A DNA stretch of 8,012 nucleotides from Actinomycetota bacterium (GCA_030017355.1 JASEIR010000117.1:1-8012); one strand, 5' to 3'. Shown: positions 1 to 5,329, counted from the first letter of the stretch. Numbers and translations are program-made. The notes: generated by a model not told the origin, from the letters alone.

Positions 1-282
1 TATCTACACAACCTTGCATCAGGTAAATCTACCCCTACTAAGGATAATATTGAAACTATTGCAAAAGGGCTAAAGGTTGATCCTACTTACTTTAAGGAAT
101 ATAGAAGATACCAAGCAAAGGAGAAAATTGACCGTGAACCAGAGATTGCTGATCTTATCCTAGATGAAAGAGTAGTTGAGGCAGTCTCTTCCTTTAAGGA
201 TTTAACCGATGAGCAGAAGAAAGAGGTTGCTAGCTTAATAAAAGAGCTAAAGTCAAAGTATCAGACTAAGGGCGGTCAGTAG
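1..282 (+). CDS. XRE-family helix-turn-helix regulator, C-terminal part (5' end outside window)
   Basis: The reading frame is open from base 1 and gives 93 residues before TAG. The first 35 residues fit the last helices of an XRE/Cro-type DNA-binding domain: a recognition-helix end (YLHNLASGKSTPT), then DNIETIAKGLKVDPTYF, the usual 'leklAkaLgv' helix. The rest (about residues 36-93) is charged and helical, with ELKSKYQTKGGQ at the end, as in short regulators that have a C-terminal dimerisation tail. It probably binds DNA as a dimer in the cytoplasm; the target is unknown. It is the only plus-strand gene and points towards the minus-strand cassettes, so any control of them would be in trans. 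The N-terminal half lies outside the window, so the ligand type and start cannot be judged. Confidence 0.8.
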   Translation, partial: YLHNLASGKSTPTKDNIETIAKGLKVDPTYFKEYRRYQAKEKIDREPEIADLILDERVVEAVSSFKDLTDEQKKEVASLIKELKSKYQTKGGQ

Positions 283-310
283 GTATAGGCAAGTCAGTAG
301 GTATAGGCAA
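275..310. repeat. Perfect 18-bp tandem duplication over the regulator stop codon
   Basis: The unit GTCAGTAGGTATAGGCAA occurs at 275-292 and again, without change, at 293-310. The first copy contains the stop codon of the XRE gene (280-282), so the duplication lies across the 3' end of that gene and duplicates the TAG. It is consistent with local slippage or a small duplication. Confidence 0.9.
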
Positions 311-321
311 TAAGGCAATCA

Positions 322-367
322 TGGGGCGGGTCCGGTGCTGTTCTTGGGGCGGGTCCGGTGCTGTTCT
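322..367. repeat. Perfect 23-bp tandem repeat upstream of the terminator
   Basis: A 23-bp GC-rich unit beginning TGGGGCGGGTCCGGTGCTG is present twice head to tail (322-344 and 345-367). The second copy supplies the left arm of the terminator hairpin that follows; the first copy has no matching right arm. The CCGGACCCGCCCC-like composition resembles dispersed extragenic palindromic repeats, but that family link is from memory and unverified. Confidence 0.85.
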
Positions 368-387
368 TGAAAGAACGGCACTTTTTT
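358..387 (+). terminator. Rho-independent terminator after the XRE regulator
   Basis: GTGCTGTTCT (358-367) pairs with AGAACGGCAC (372-381): ten pairs with one G-T wobble and a TGAA loop, followed directly by six T residues (382-387). An outer GGGTC (351-355) / GACCC (388-392) pairing could extend the structure around the T tract. It would end the plus-strand transcript of the regulator. Confidence 0.8.
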
Positions 388-575
388 GACCCTAGTCCTG
401 GCCTCAGACCCGTGTTCTATTTCCTACCAGGTGTCACTCAGCATAAAACGTCTTCTCCATTTGGGATTTATATAACGGAATTAGAGTGGGGCTGTAATGA
501 TTCACAGGCACATACTGGTAAAGCTCAGGTCTGTTTTCTGAGCTTCACCATATGCGCTAAAACTGATCCGTTTGC
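388..575. other. Intergenic stretch with one hairpin, no recognised gene
   Basis: This lies between the regulator's terminator and the 3' end of the first minus-strand gene. The one clear structure is a 12-bp hairpin with a single mismatch, 517-528 (GGTAAAGCTCAG) against 538-549 (CTGAGCTTCACC), 27 bases beyond the minus-strand stop codon. It lacks a T tract on either strand, so it may be a transcript-end stabiliser rather than a classical terminator. I see nothing else supportable here. Confidence 0.5.
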
Positions 576-1472
576 CTATGATTTATCAGCTAGCTGTATC
601 CGTCGAAACAGATATATGCTAGCCAGTGCAACCAGTCCAACAATTGCAATAGTAAAAATAACCGGCCTAGCGCTTGATGTCTGCTTTGCTGTAGGACCTA
701 ATGGTGGCGCGCCATATGTAAGCGCAAGGCCTGAATCTCTTTTCCCACCATTACGGAAGATATCGCCAACAGCTGCTACAAACTGGTTACGGGTGTATAT
801 CTTCAAATGCTCAAGACCATATAACTCGTCGCGGCTATGAATCAAGGGGATGAAGAACTCGCCCTGCTCAGCTGCTACATATAAAAGATCCATATGCAGA
901 CCGAGCGCAACAACATGGCTAAAAGCTCTGCCTATCGTTATATTATTATCTTTTAGGAAACGAGCGATAGCATTTACGTCTGCACTAAAAGCAATATCAG
1001 AGGGCCTTAGATACCCGCCCACTTCTCCCACTTGCCACTGCTCATTAGCTTTGTAGAGGCTAAATGATGCAACAGTGTTCCCAGCAGTGTTGTTGCCCTT
1101 CGCAATGATGGGGACTACCCACTCATATGGCGCATTCAATAATGCCTCGCTAAAGTTTCCTCCACTAAGAAGAGCTCTAGCAGCTTGTTCATCAAGAATG
1201 ACTGCTTTGTAAGGGCTGCTATAGCTAAGTTCTTCCAGCTTCGTTATGCTCTTTAGCTCCTCTCGTCCAAGTGAATCTTTATGCTTTAGTAAAAACTCTT
1301 TTGGACTAGCCTTCTTGCTGATAAAATCCTCGATCTGTTCCTTTTCTTTTGCCTGGTCTAGCATTTGACCCTTAACTAGGTTTTCTATAGGCTGAGCCGC
1401 ATAAGCCGAAGAAACCATACAAAGTAGTATGAGCATGATGCTTACTACTGGAATAGAAAAAATCTTTTTCAT
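576..1472 (-). CDS. Secreted protein with C-terminal membrane anchor, partner of the upstream cysteine peptidase
   Basis: I do not recognise a named family. The ATG at 1472 is chosen over one at 1487 because GGAGGTGG (1485-1478) sits 5 bases before it; it gives 298 residues. Residues 1-25 are a Sec signal peptide (KK, a hydrophobic stretch, AYA/A). About 240 extracytoplasmic residues follow, beginning with a charged helical segment (about 25-60). The C terminus has one membrane segment (about 271-290, PVIFTIAIVGLVALASIYLF) and a short tail starting RR, so the protein is probably held outside the membrane by its C terminus. The middle (DSLGREELKSI, then YEWVVPIIAKG and FSLYKANEQWQVGEVGG) reads like a mixed alpha/beta domain with no catalytic motif I can name. 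It starts 33 bases after the peptidase gene and is surely cotranscribed; an inhibitor, immunity or anchoring role is only a guess. Confidence 0.85.
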   Translation of the reverse strand: MKKIFSIPVVSIMLILLCMVSSAYAAQPIENLVKGQMLDQAKEKEQIEDFISKKASPKEFLLKHKDSLGREELKSITKLEELSYSSPYKAVILDEQAARALLSGGNFSEALLNAPYEWVVPIIAKGNNTAGNTVASFSLYKANEQWQVGEVGGYLRPSDIAFSADVNAIARFLKDNNITIGRAFSHVVALGLHMDLLYVAAEQGEFFIPLIHSRDELYGLEHLKIYTRNQFVAAVGDIFRNGGKRDSGLALTYGAPPLGPTAKQTSSARPVIFTIAIVGLVALASIYLFRRIQLADKS

Positions 1473-1505
1473 CAATTCCACCTCCATCTAAGGGCACCGC
1501 TGCAT

Positions 1506-2069
1506 TTACTTGTAAAATAGAGACTCAATCCAGCTCCAGCTAGAGTTGCTTTTATAATAAGAATAGGTGGCACCATGCCCCAGACTATCCCATGGGTCGT
1601 TATAAATCACATAACTAGTTGAAGTATCATAACCCTTTATTACGTGTGCATGCCCACCGCTGTTGTTGCTCCACCAAATTGTAGTCCTGATAGGGCCGTT
1701 ATTGTTTATTTGGTACTGCACAGCGGTATATGTGAGAGGATTAAGCTGGATTGAGCCTGCTTTGCCAGTGTATTTTCTTACATAATACTCGGTATCACTT
1801 ATATATGCTGGTTGGTTGAAATTAGAGCCATACTTGTCCTTAGCTATTTCCACATCGCGATCTATCGTATCTCCCTTGAAATAAGCAATAATCATAGAAG
1901 CAGTAGCCCAGCAAATCTTATCATAAGGTTGCTGTGAAAATTCTGGAACAGTCAATACTTTTCTTGCTGCTAAAGCTTGGCCTGTTTGTAAAACCATCAA
2001 CATGACAAGCAATAGAACTAATGTTATGGGCTTAGTCGCCGATGTACCGCACATAAACTTAAGAGCCAT
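1506..2069 (-). CDS. Secreted papain-like (C39/AvrRpt2-type) cysteine peptidase
   Basis: The protein has 187 residues with an N-terminal signal peptide (hydrophobic 15-28, likely cut after ALA near 34). The mature part has the papain-fold order of catalytic motifs: KICWATASMIIAY with candidate nucleophile C53, GGHAHVIKGYD with candidate H140, and IYNDPW with N157/D158. This spacing is typical of C39-like and AvrRpt2-like (C70) peptidases; at about 150 residues the mature part is the size of a minimal domain. The substrate is unknown; an extracellular peptide or cell-wall protein is plausible. The ATG at 2069 has GGAGGT (2081-2076) at 6 bases. It is the first gene of cassette A behind the structured leader, and is followed 33 bases later by the anchored partner. 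No ABC transporter is nearby, so this is not a bacteriocin-leader peptidase fused to an exporter. Confidence 0.85.
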   Translation of the reverse strand: MALKFMCGTSATKPITLVLLLVMLMVLQTGQALAARKVLTVPEFSQQPYDKICWATASMIIAYFKGDTIDRDVEIAKDKYGSNFNQPAYISDTEYYVRKYTGKAGSIQLNPLTYTAVQYQINNNGPIRTTIWWSNNSGGHAHVIKGYDTSTSYVIYNDPWDSLGHGATYSYYKSNSSWSWIESLFYK

Positions 2070-2149
2070 AAAACTACCTCCATTTCGACAGCAAAATTTG
2101 AAACTTATTACATCCTAGAATATAATCTACTCATGGGGAATATTGTCTT

Positions 2150-2265
2150 GCCACCTACTGGTGTTGCCTCTTTAAGCTATCCAAGCTTAAAGCTTCCAGG
2201 GGTGGCCTTATTTATGGACAAAACCTTTGAAGACTAAAGCAAATAAGACTCTCAACTTTACCACC
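2150..2265 (-). ncRNA. Structured leader RNA A with alternative GGTGGC/GCCACC hairpins
   Basis: Read on the minus strand, box 1 (GGTGG, 2265-2261), box 2 (GCCACC, 2206-2201) and box 3 (GGTGGC, 2155-2150) are mutually complementary. Boxes 2 and 3 form a hairpin extended by CTGG/CCAG (2196-2199 with 2158-2161) and by a perfect 8-bp inner stem (2170-2177 with 2185-2192, loop of 7). Boxes 1 and 2 form a competing hairpin (5 pairs plus a wobble). Leader B has the same layout with compensatory changes in the inner stem. The hairpin ends 81 bases before the peptidase start. I do not recognise a known riboswitch class; an attenuation or start-site control role is inference. Confidence 0.6.
2208..2255 (-). 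CDS. Possible 15-residue leader peptide in leader A
   Basis: A TTG at 2255 is preceded at 5 bases by GAGGTGG and opens a 15-codon frame (MRVLFALVFKGFVHK) ending in TAA one base before box 2 of the leader. Its Shine-Dalgarno is box 1 itself, so pairing of box 1 with box 2 would hide it, and a ribosome on the frame would keep box 1 away from box 2. The peptide is short and hydrophobic. There is no clear homologue in leader B, where the corresponding spot lacks the TTG. This may be chance. Confidence 0.3.
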   Translation of the reverse strand: MRVLFALVFKGFVHK

Positions 2266-2388
2266 TCTTTCTTTTTTGGATTTAACTTGCAGGCTGCCTT
2301 TAAGAGATCTCTAAAAGACTTTCTAAGAGGTCTTTAAAAGACTTCTAAAGCTTCCTAAAGGCTACTAATATTACTGATATTAGGATGG

Positions 2389-2506
2389 AATAGCGCATAT
2401 GGATGTTCCGGTTTGTAAGCTGTTGGTTGGTAGACTAGCAAAATAACAGTATAGTGTCAATAGATAATAGGATAATATTGTTTATTGATATTTGTAGATG
2501 TTTTTT
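2389..2506 (-). repeat. Conserved upstream module, copy A (promoter region)
   Basis: Bases 2389-2431 are identical to 7970-8012 at the right edge of the window (43 of 43). Bases from about 2420 to 2500 match 4943-5022 closely, including CTGTTGGTTGGTAGACTAGC and the AGTGTCAAT and ATAATAGGATAA blocks. In all copies this block lies between a gene tail or the window edge and a leader that precedes a secreted hydrolase gene. It carries the promoter annotated at 2432-2460. Confidence 0.85.
2432..2460 (-). promoter_or_regulatory. Sigma-A-type promoter of cassette A
   Basis: On the minus strand TTGACA (2460-2455) is followed after exactly 17 bases by TAGTCT (2437-2432), with TG one base upstream of the -10 (extended -10, TTTTGC). 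Transcription would begin near 2425, giving a leader of about 355 bases. The -10 is not ideal, but the whole arrangement is conserved at 4956-4984. Confidence 0.65.
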
Positions 2507-2797
2507 TTAAAACTCTCTCTTTACATACTCAACCGCATTTTTAAAGATAGCAAGGCCGTCTCCTTCATCGGGCAAGTTCTCTCTCGTAAAGCGGGGGTGT
2601 TGGGTGCGAATGATGTAGTTTTCGGGATGAGGCATCATGCCAAAGATTCTTCCTGTCTCGTCGCAGATGCCAGCAATATGTTCTACCAAAGCCGTTTGGG
2701 TTTATGGGGTAGGGGCCGAAGTTTCCGTGCCCGTCAACGTATTGGACAACAACCTGGTTGTTTTCTTTTAGACGGGTAAGTGTCTCATCATCCTTTG
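2507..2797 (-). pseudogene. purQ: 3' remnant of purQ (phosphoribosylformylglycinamidine synthase I), copy A
   Basis: The minus strand encodes about 95 codons of the C-terminal end of PurQ, the glutaminase subunit of FGAM synthase in purine synthesis. The upstream part (KDDETLTRLKENNQVVVQYVD, then PINPNG) is one frame; the rest (EHIAGICDETGRIFGMMPHPE, ending FKNAVEYVKREF and TAA at 2507) is another. One extra base near 2690 explains the shift. The N-terminal domain and catalytic cysteine are missing: recognisable PurQ sequence stops about 4 bases before the MITE-like element at 2801. The fragment cannot be functional. A shorter, more decayed copy lies at 5130-5245 before the same promoter block, so the tail appears to have been duplicated together with the module. 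Confidence 0.85.
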
Positions 2798-2800
2798 GTA

Positions 2801-2912
2801 ATGGGGTCAGTTTGTATTGGGGTTGTCTCTCTAGTTTTCTTATTTGCCCCCACCTCTTATCTATAAAGGATAAAGCGTAAAATAAGAGTGAAAAATGAAG
2901 ACCTGACCCCAT
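2801..2912. mobile_element. 112-bp MITE-like element with 10-bp perfect terminal inverted repeats
   Basis: ATGGGGTCAG (2801-2810) is the exact reverse complement of CTGACCCCAT (2903-2912). The interior is AT-rich and has no ORF of its own. The right end reads, on the minus strand, TGGGGTCAGGTCTTCATTTT, which I recall as a common end of repeats tied to REP-associated (IS200-like Y1) transposases; that identity is from memory. It abuts the broken 5' end of the purQ remnant. I see no clear target-site duplication. Confidence 0.7.
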
Positions 2913-2966
2913 GCATAACCAGAAGGCATGTTGATACCGAGGTTGTCTCAGAATAAATTTGAACCG

Positions 2967-3086
2967 TTAAACCTTCTCAATACGGACCGCACACACCTTA
3001 AGCTCGGGTATTTTAGCCACCGGATCTATAGCCGTATTTGTCAACTCATTTGCGGCTGACTCAGCATAATGGAACGGCATAAAAAG
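2967..3086 (-). pseudogene. 3' remnant of a formate dehydrogenase alpha-subunit gene
   Basis: Minus-strand codons from 3086 to the TAA at 2967-2969 read FMPFHYAESAANELTNTAID, then PVAKIPELKVCAVRIEKV and stop. This closely follows the usual C terminus of molybdopterin-dependent formate dehydrogenase catalytic subunits (MPFHFAEAAANxLTNxALDPxAKIPEFKVCAVRxEKV). Only about 39 of the usual several hundred residues remain. Homology stops at the terminator hairpin of the HEAT-like gene, whose T tract overlaps the first codons. It is inert debris, but tells that a formate dehydrogenase gene once ended here or was recombined here. Confidence 0.85.
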
Positions 3087-3111
3087 GGAGTGCCAATTTA
3101 GCACTCCCTTT
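3081..3111 (-). terminator. Rho-independent terminator of cassette B
   Basis: AAAGGGAGTGC (3083-3093) pairs perfectly with GCACTCCCTTT (3101-3111) around a 7-base loop; on the minus strand the stem runs into TTTTT (3085-3081). It lies 65 bases beyond the stop codon of the HEAT-like gene. On the plus strand there is no matching T tract. Confidence 0.85.
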
Positions 3112-3175
3112 ACCTAGAGAAACCCCCTATGATTATTAGGTTGGTTTTTCAACACCGCCCATAGCAAACGTAAAT

Positions 3176-3853
3176 TTAATTATTAACAGTCATAACTATA
3201 TTTCTAAGATCGTCAAACTTTGTTCTGTTCATCCTCGCCCATTCGGTATAATTCTCTACCAAATCCGCATTAAAATCTACTTTGTTGTTTCCCTTAAGCA
3301 GAGTACCTAGAGCAGGTGCAAGTTCGATTCTCCCTTGTTCAATTCGGTCTAAGATAAAAGGAATTGCTGGGGTGCCTAGTTTAACTAATGCTTCTACTTT
3401 GGCTTCATTGCTTTGCTCTGAAGAAGTAATATTATTAACGCTATCTGGAACTGATTTTAAGTGCTTATTCCATGCTCGAACAAACTCTTTTGCATTTGAC
3501 CATCCAAAATTATCACCTTTTAGATCTACCTTGGCAATCTCTTCTACAGCAATAGCAAGTATATATTCCCTTAGACCATTCTCCTTACTATTTTTTATCA
3601 TATCTACTAATACTGGTAGAGCAGACGATCCTAGATTTACAATGTTTCGATAGTTTGCATTACCCTCAATGTAAGTGTAAGGGTTAGAACTCATCGCTTT
3701 ACTTGGATCTTCAGTTGCCATTCGGTCAACATCATGCATGATCGCATTTATGTTTCTATTGATCTGGCCCGGAATAGCAAAGGCATTATTTATAAGCACT
3801 AAAAGCGATAACACTAATAGTAACAGCGACAAACCTATGATTTTTATCCTCAA
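3176..3853 (-). CDS. Secreted HEAT-like repeat protein
   Basis: The product has 225 residues. No ATG is available near the 5' end: the frame opens with TTG at 3853, with AAGGGAG about 10 bases upstream, and a stop lies in frame just before it. Residues 1-26 are a signal peptide (AFA/IPG). The mature part has two helical repeat-like units, about 67-108 (IVNLGSSALPVLVDMIKNS and YILAIAVEEIAKVD) and 152-188 (ALVKLGTPAIPFILDRIEQG), with the LG.pAlP.l pattern of HEAT repeats, plus a WSNAKEFVRAWNKHL segment between them. HEAT folds usually bind proteins, so a scaffold or inhibitor role towards the preceding hydrolase is plausible but not shown. It follows the broken DUF7689-like gene by 43 bases and ends before a strong terminator, so it is the last gene of cassette B. 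Its own frame is intact. Confidence 0.8.
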   Translation of the reverse strand: MRIKIIGLSLLLLVLSLLVLINNAFAIPGQINRNINAIMHDVDRMATEDPSKAMSSNPYTYIEGNANYRNIVNLGSSALPVLVDMIKNSKENGLREYILAIAVEEIAKVDLKGDNFGWSNAKEFVRAWNKHLKSVPDSVNNITSSEQSNEAKVEALVKLGTPAIPFILDRIEQGRIELAPALGTLLKGNNKVDFNADLVENYTEWARMNRTKFDDLRNIVMTVNN

Positions 3854-3896
3854 CTTTGCTCACGCTCCCTTATGATTACATATAAACTACCATAAA

Positions 3897-4342
3897 CTAA
3901 CGATACCTCTCTATTGTGGAACCATAGGGTTCTGGGTAATACGGATCCCAAGAGTAACTAGTCATGACCTCGAGTTGTCCCCATTTTGCTCGAGTTGTAG
4001 TACTATTTAGGCACCTAGAAAAATGCTCAACAGCGTTATTATAAGTACCATATGCGATAATCCTCGGCTGATATGGAGGGTAGCAGACTTGATAACCATA
4101 ACGAGATCCTAAGTAGAAATTCACAGCATCGCGAGTGGATAACCAGACCATGGCCATTCCCAATAATACGACCCTGTAGCATAGCCCAAACAATTATAAG
4201 AGGTTGATGCTGGAGCATAATACTCCCACGTCCACGCTATTCTATCATAATAGCTCTTATCATACACAAGAGCATATGCAGCAGCTGTTAATACAACAAG
4301 TATGAGCGCTATGAATAACGCTACAACAAATCTCCTTTTCAT
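3897..4342 (-). pseudogene. DUF7689-like secreted protein, broken by a one-base deletion
   Basis: Two overlapping frames join into one protein of about 148 residues if one base is restored near 4136/4137. The first frame starts at ATG 4342 (signal peptide 1-24, then SYNCLGYATG with C51 and YYWEWPWSGYP) and stops soon after. The second continues TRDAVNFYLGSRYGYQ, IIAYGT, VEHFSRCL, TRAKWGQLEV, YYPEPYGSTIERYR and stops at 3897. The order NCLGYA, then H, KWG.lE and YG matches what I recall of DUF7689 proteins, which have a conserved Cys and His suggestive of a cysteine hydrolase; the enzymology is unproven. A longer N-terminal extension from 4432 has no good ribosome site. No slippery heptamer lies at the break, so programmed frameshifting is unlikely; a true mutation or an assembly error are the alternatives. 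Confidence 0.7.
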
Positions 4343-4623
4343 ATACTCATCAATCCTTTCATAGTAGTGCCAAATTCGAAAACTTGCCCTCGAGCCAGAA
4401 AAACTGAGTTGCTGCCAACGTTTAGTGGACATATCTCGTTTCTTTTCCAGGCGAATGCCTGCAATCCAAAAACATCATGAAGTACAAACTCAGAACTGGC
4501 CACTATGAGGAAGGTCAAGGACAGGCAGATGATCTTGCACCTAAATGCCGTGATCTTGTCAGTGAAATAGAGCTTAGCGAGACTACTGGCAGCAAACTAG
4601 CCAGAACATGACAATTTTAAAAG
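4343..4623. other. Unrelated segment separating leader B from its gene
   Basis: In cassettes A and C the gene starts 61-81 bases after the leader hairpin. Here about 280 bases of different sequence intervene between the leader's ribosome site (4629-4624) and the gene start at 4342. The segment contains the small plus-strand ORF at 4477-4611 and a short CCAGGCGAATGCCTG palindrome (4448-4462). I recognise no gene in it; it looks like an insertion or recombination join. Confidence 0.4.
4477..4611 (+). CDS. Small hypothetical ORF or gene fragment
   Basis: A 44-codon plus-strand frame (MKYKLRTGHYEEGQGQ..., acidic middle, ending SKLART) is the only coding-like signal in the segment between leader B and its gene. 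The frame is open upstream to a stop at 4423-4425, without a clear ribosome site before the ATG, so it may be the tail of a larger displaced gene. No family is recognised and it may not be expressed. Confidence 0.25.
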   Translation: MKYKLRTGHYEEGQGQADDLAPKCRDLVSEIELSETTGSKLART

Positions 4624-4629
4624 ACCTCC
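4624..4629 (-). promoter_or_regulatory. Orphan ribosome binding site after leader B
   Basis: The minus strand reads ATGGAGGTCTTTTAAAATTG, closely matching ATGGAGGTAGTTTTATG just before the peptidase start in cassette A, but the ATG has been lost. Only a few codons follow before a stop. It appears to be the start region of the gene that originally followed this leader. Confidence 0.5.
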
Positions 4630-4669
4630 ATAATTCGCCAATAATTCTACTTGTGGACGATATTGCCTT

Positions 4670-4800
4670 GCCACCTCTTTGAACGGACTTTAGGGTTTTT
4701 ACCCTAAGTTTCCAGGGGTGGCTTCTATTTTTTGTAAGTAGAAGCTTTTATAGATAGAAGCTTAGTAATGCTTAAAATAAAGGCTCTCTTTTGCCACCCC
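4670..4800 (-). ncRNA. Structured leader RNA B with alternative GGTGGC/GCCACC hairpins
   Basis: On the minus strand, GGGGTGGC (4800-4793, box 1) can pair perfectly with GCCACCCC (4722-4715, box 2). Box 2 can instead pair with GGTGGC (4675-4670, box 3), with an inner 7-bp stem of TTAGGGT with ACCCTAA (4707-4701 with 4696-4690). The layout and the CCACCCCTGGAA motif are shared with leader A, while the inner stems differ by paired changes, so pairing rather than sequence is kept. The segment between boxes 1 and 2 differs from A and carries no convincing peptide. Function unknown. Confidence 0.6.
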
Positions 4801-4935
4801 CTTGCTTTTAGGCTCAATCTTTAAAATTTGCAAACCAATTGAACTTACCTAGAAACACTTCTTTTGCTTTCCTTTAACAGGTTTAAACTTAATAATATTT
4901 GCAGGCTATTGATAGTACATACATGAATTATCCGA

Positions 4936-4966
4936 TTTGCTAGCTGTTGGTTGGTAGACTAGCAAA
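4936..4966. repeat. 8-bp inverted repeat over the -10 of promoter B, possible operator
   Basis: TTTGCTAG (4936-4943) and CTAGCAAA (4959-4966) are exact inverted repeats separated by 15 bases that contain CCAACCAAC on the minus strand. The right arm overlaps the -10. In copies A and C the left arm is altered (TTTGTAAG), so symmetry is not conserved; it could be an operator half-site pair or an early hairpin in the transcript. Confidence 0.45.
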
Positions 4967-4984
4967 ATAAAAGTATAGTGTCAA
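4956..4984 (-). promoter_or_regulatory. Sigma-A-type promoter of cassette B
   Basis: On the minus strand TTGACA (4984-4979), 17 bases, TAGTCT (4961-4956), with an extended TG at the -10. The spacer is identical to that of promoter A except for one base (CTATACTTTTATTTTGC). It would drive the leader B transcript and the DUF7689-like and HEAT-like genes. Confidence 0.65.
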
Positions 4985-5129
4985 TATATAATAGGATAAA
5001 ATTGTTTAGTGAAGTTTGTAGATATTTACTTCGTTGTAAATATATGCTTGCGGTGATTTATTAATACTAGGCTTGCACCTAATAATATACGCTACCAAAA
5101 CTCTTAAGAATCACAGTGCTTCAAGCCTT

Positions 5130-5245
5130 TTAAAACTCCCTCTTTACATACTCAACCGCATTCTTGAAGATAGCAAGGCGTCTGCCTCATCGGGCAAGGC
5201 CTCTCTTGTAAAGCGGGGGTGCCCCCGTGCGGATGATGTAGTTTC
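5130..5245 (-). pseudogene. purQ: 3' remnant of purQ, copy B
   Basis: About 38 codons match the end of the purQ remnant at 2507-2797: NYIIRT, then after a frame break LAIFKNAVEYVKREF and TAA at 5130-5132. Nucleotide identity to copy A is high over the last 70 bases, but there are indels near 5190 and the upstream part is missing beyond 5245. It lies about 145 bases before the TTGACA of promoter B, where copy A has 47; the extra 95 or so bases (about 5024-5125) are AT-rich with no gene that I can see. Confidence 0.75.
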
Positions 5246-5271
5246 TTGTGGTTTGTAGCTTAGGTTTAAAG

Positions 5272-5292
5272 CCCTCTTCCCTGCCGGAAGGG
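5272..5292 (-). terminator. Weak terminator-like hairpin after the NTF2-like gene
   Basis: On the minus strand CCCTTCC (5292-5286) pairs with GGAA/GGG (5280-5272) with a 2-base bulge and a GGCAG loop, followed by CTTT. It lies about 40 bases past the stop at 5330. The T tract is short, so termination is uncertain. Confidence 0.35.
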
Positions 5293-5329
5293 TACAGCTG
5301 ATCTAGTTTTAAAAAGATAGTTTGCATTA

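Noticed and set aside
430..475. Minus-strand GGAGAAG...TTTTATG start-like sequence left of the first cassette
   Set aside because: It resembles the peptidase start region but opens only six codons and lies outside any conserved module, so it is probably chance.
358..840. 160-codon plus-strand ORF starting in the terminator region
   Set aside because: It begins inside the terminator hairpin, runs antisense to the well-supported anchored protein gene, and has no ribosome site or recognisable domain.
2498..2779. 93-codon plus-strand ORF
   Set aside because: It is antisense to the clearly recognisable purQ remnant and has no ribosome site.
2565..2912. 115-codon minus-strand ORF as an intact gene
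   Set aside because: It is a chance fusion of the MITE-like element with the upstream frame of the purQ remnant; the PurQ match switches frame near 2690.
4130..4145. Programmed -1 frameshift in the DUF7689-like gene
   Set aside because: No slippery heptamer or obvious downstream stimulatory structure is present at the break; a plain base loss fits better.
4670..4800. Known riboswitch or T-box
   Set aside because: I checked by eye for the core motifs of T-box, TPP, SAM-I, cobalamin, glycine, c-di-GMP-I and c-di-AMP elements and found none; a GGTGG box alone is not enough for a T-box.
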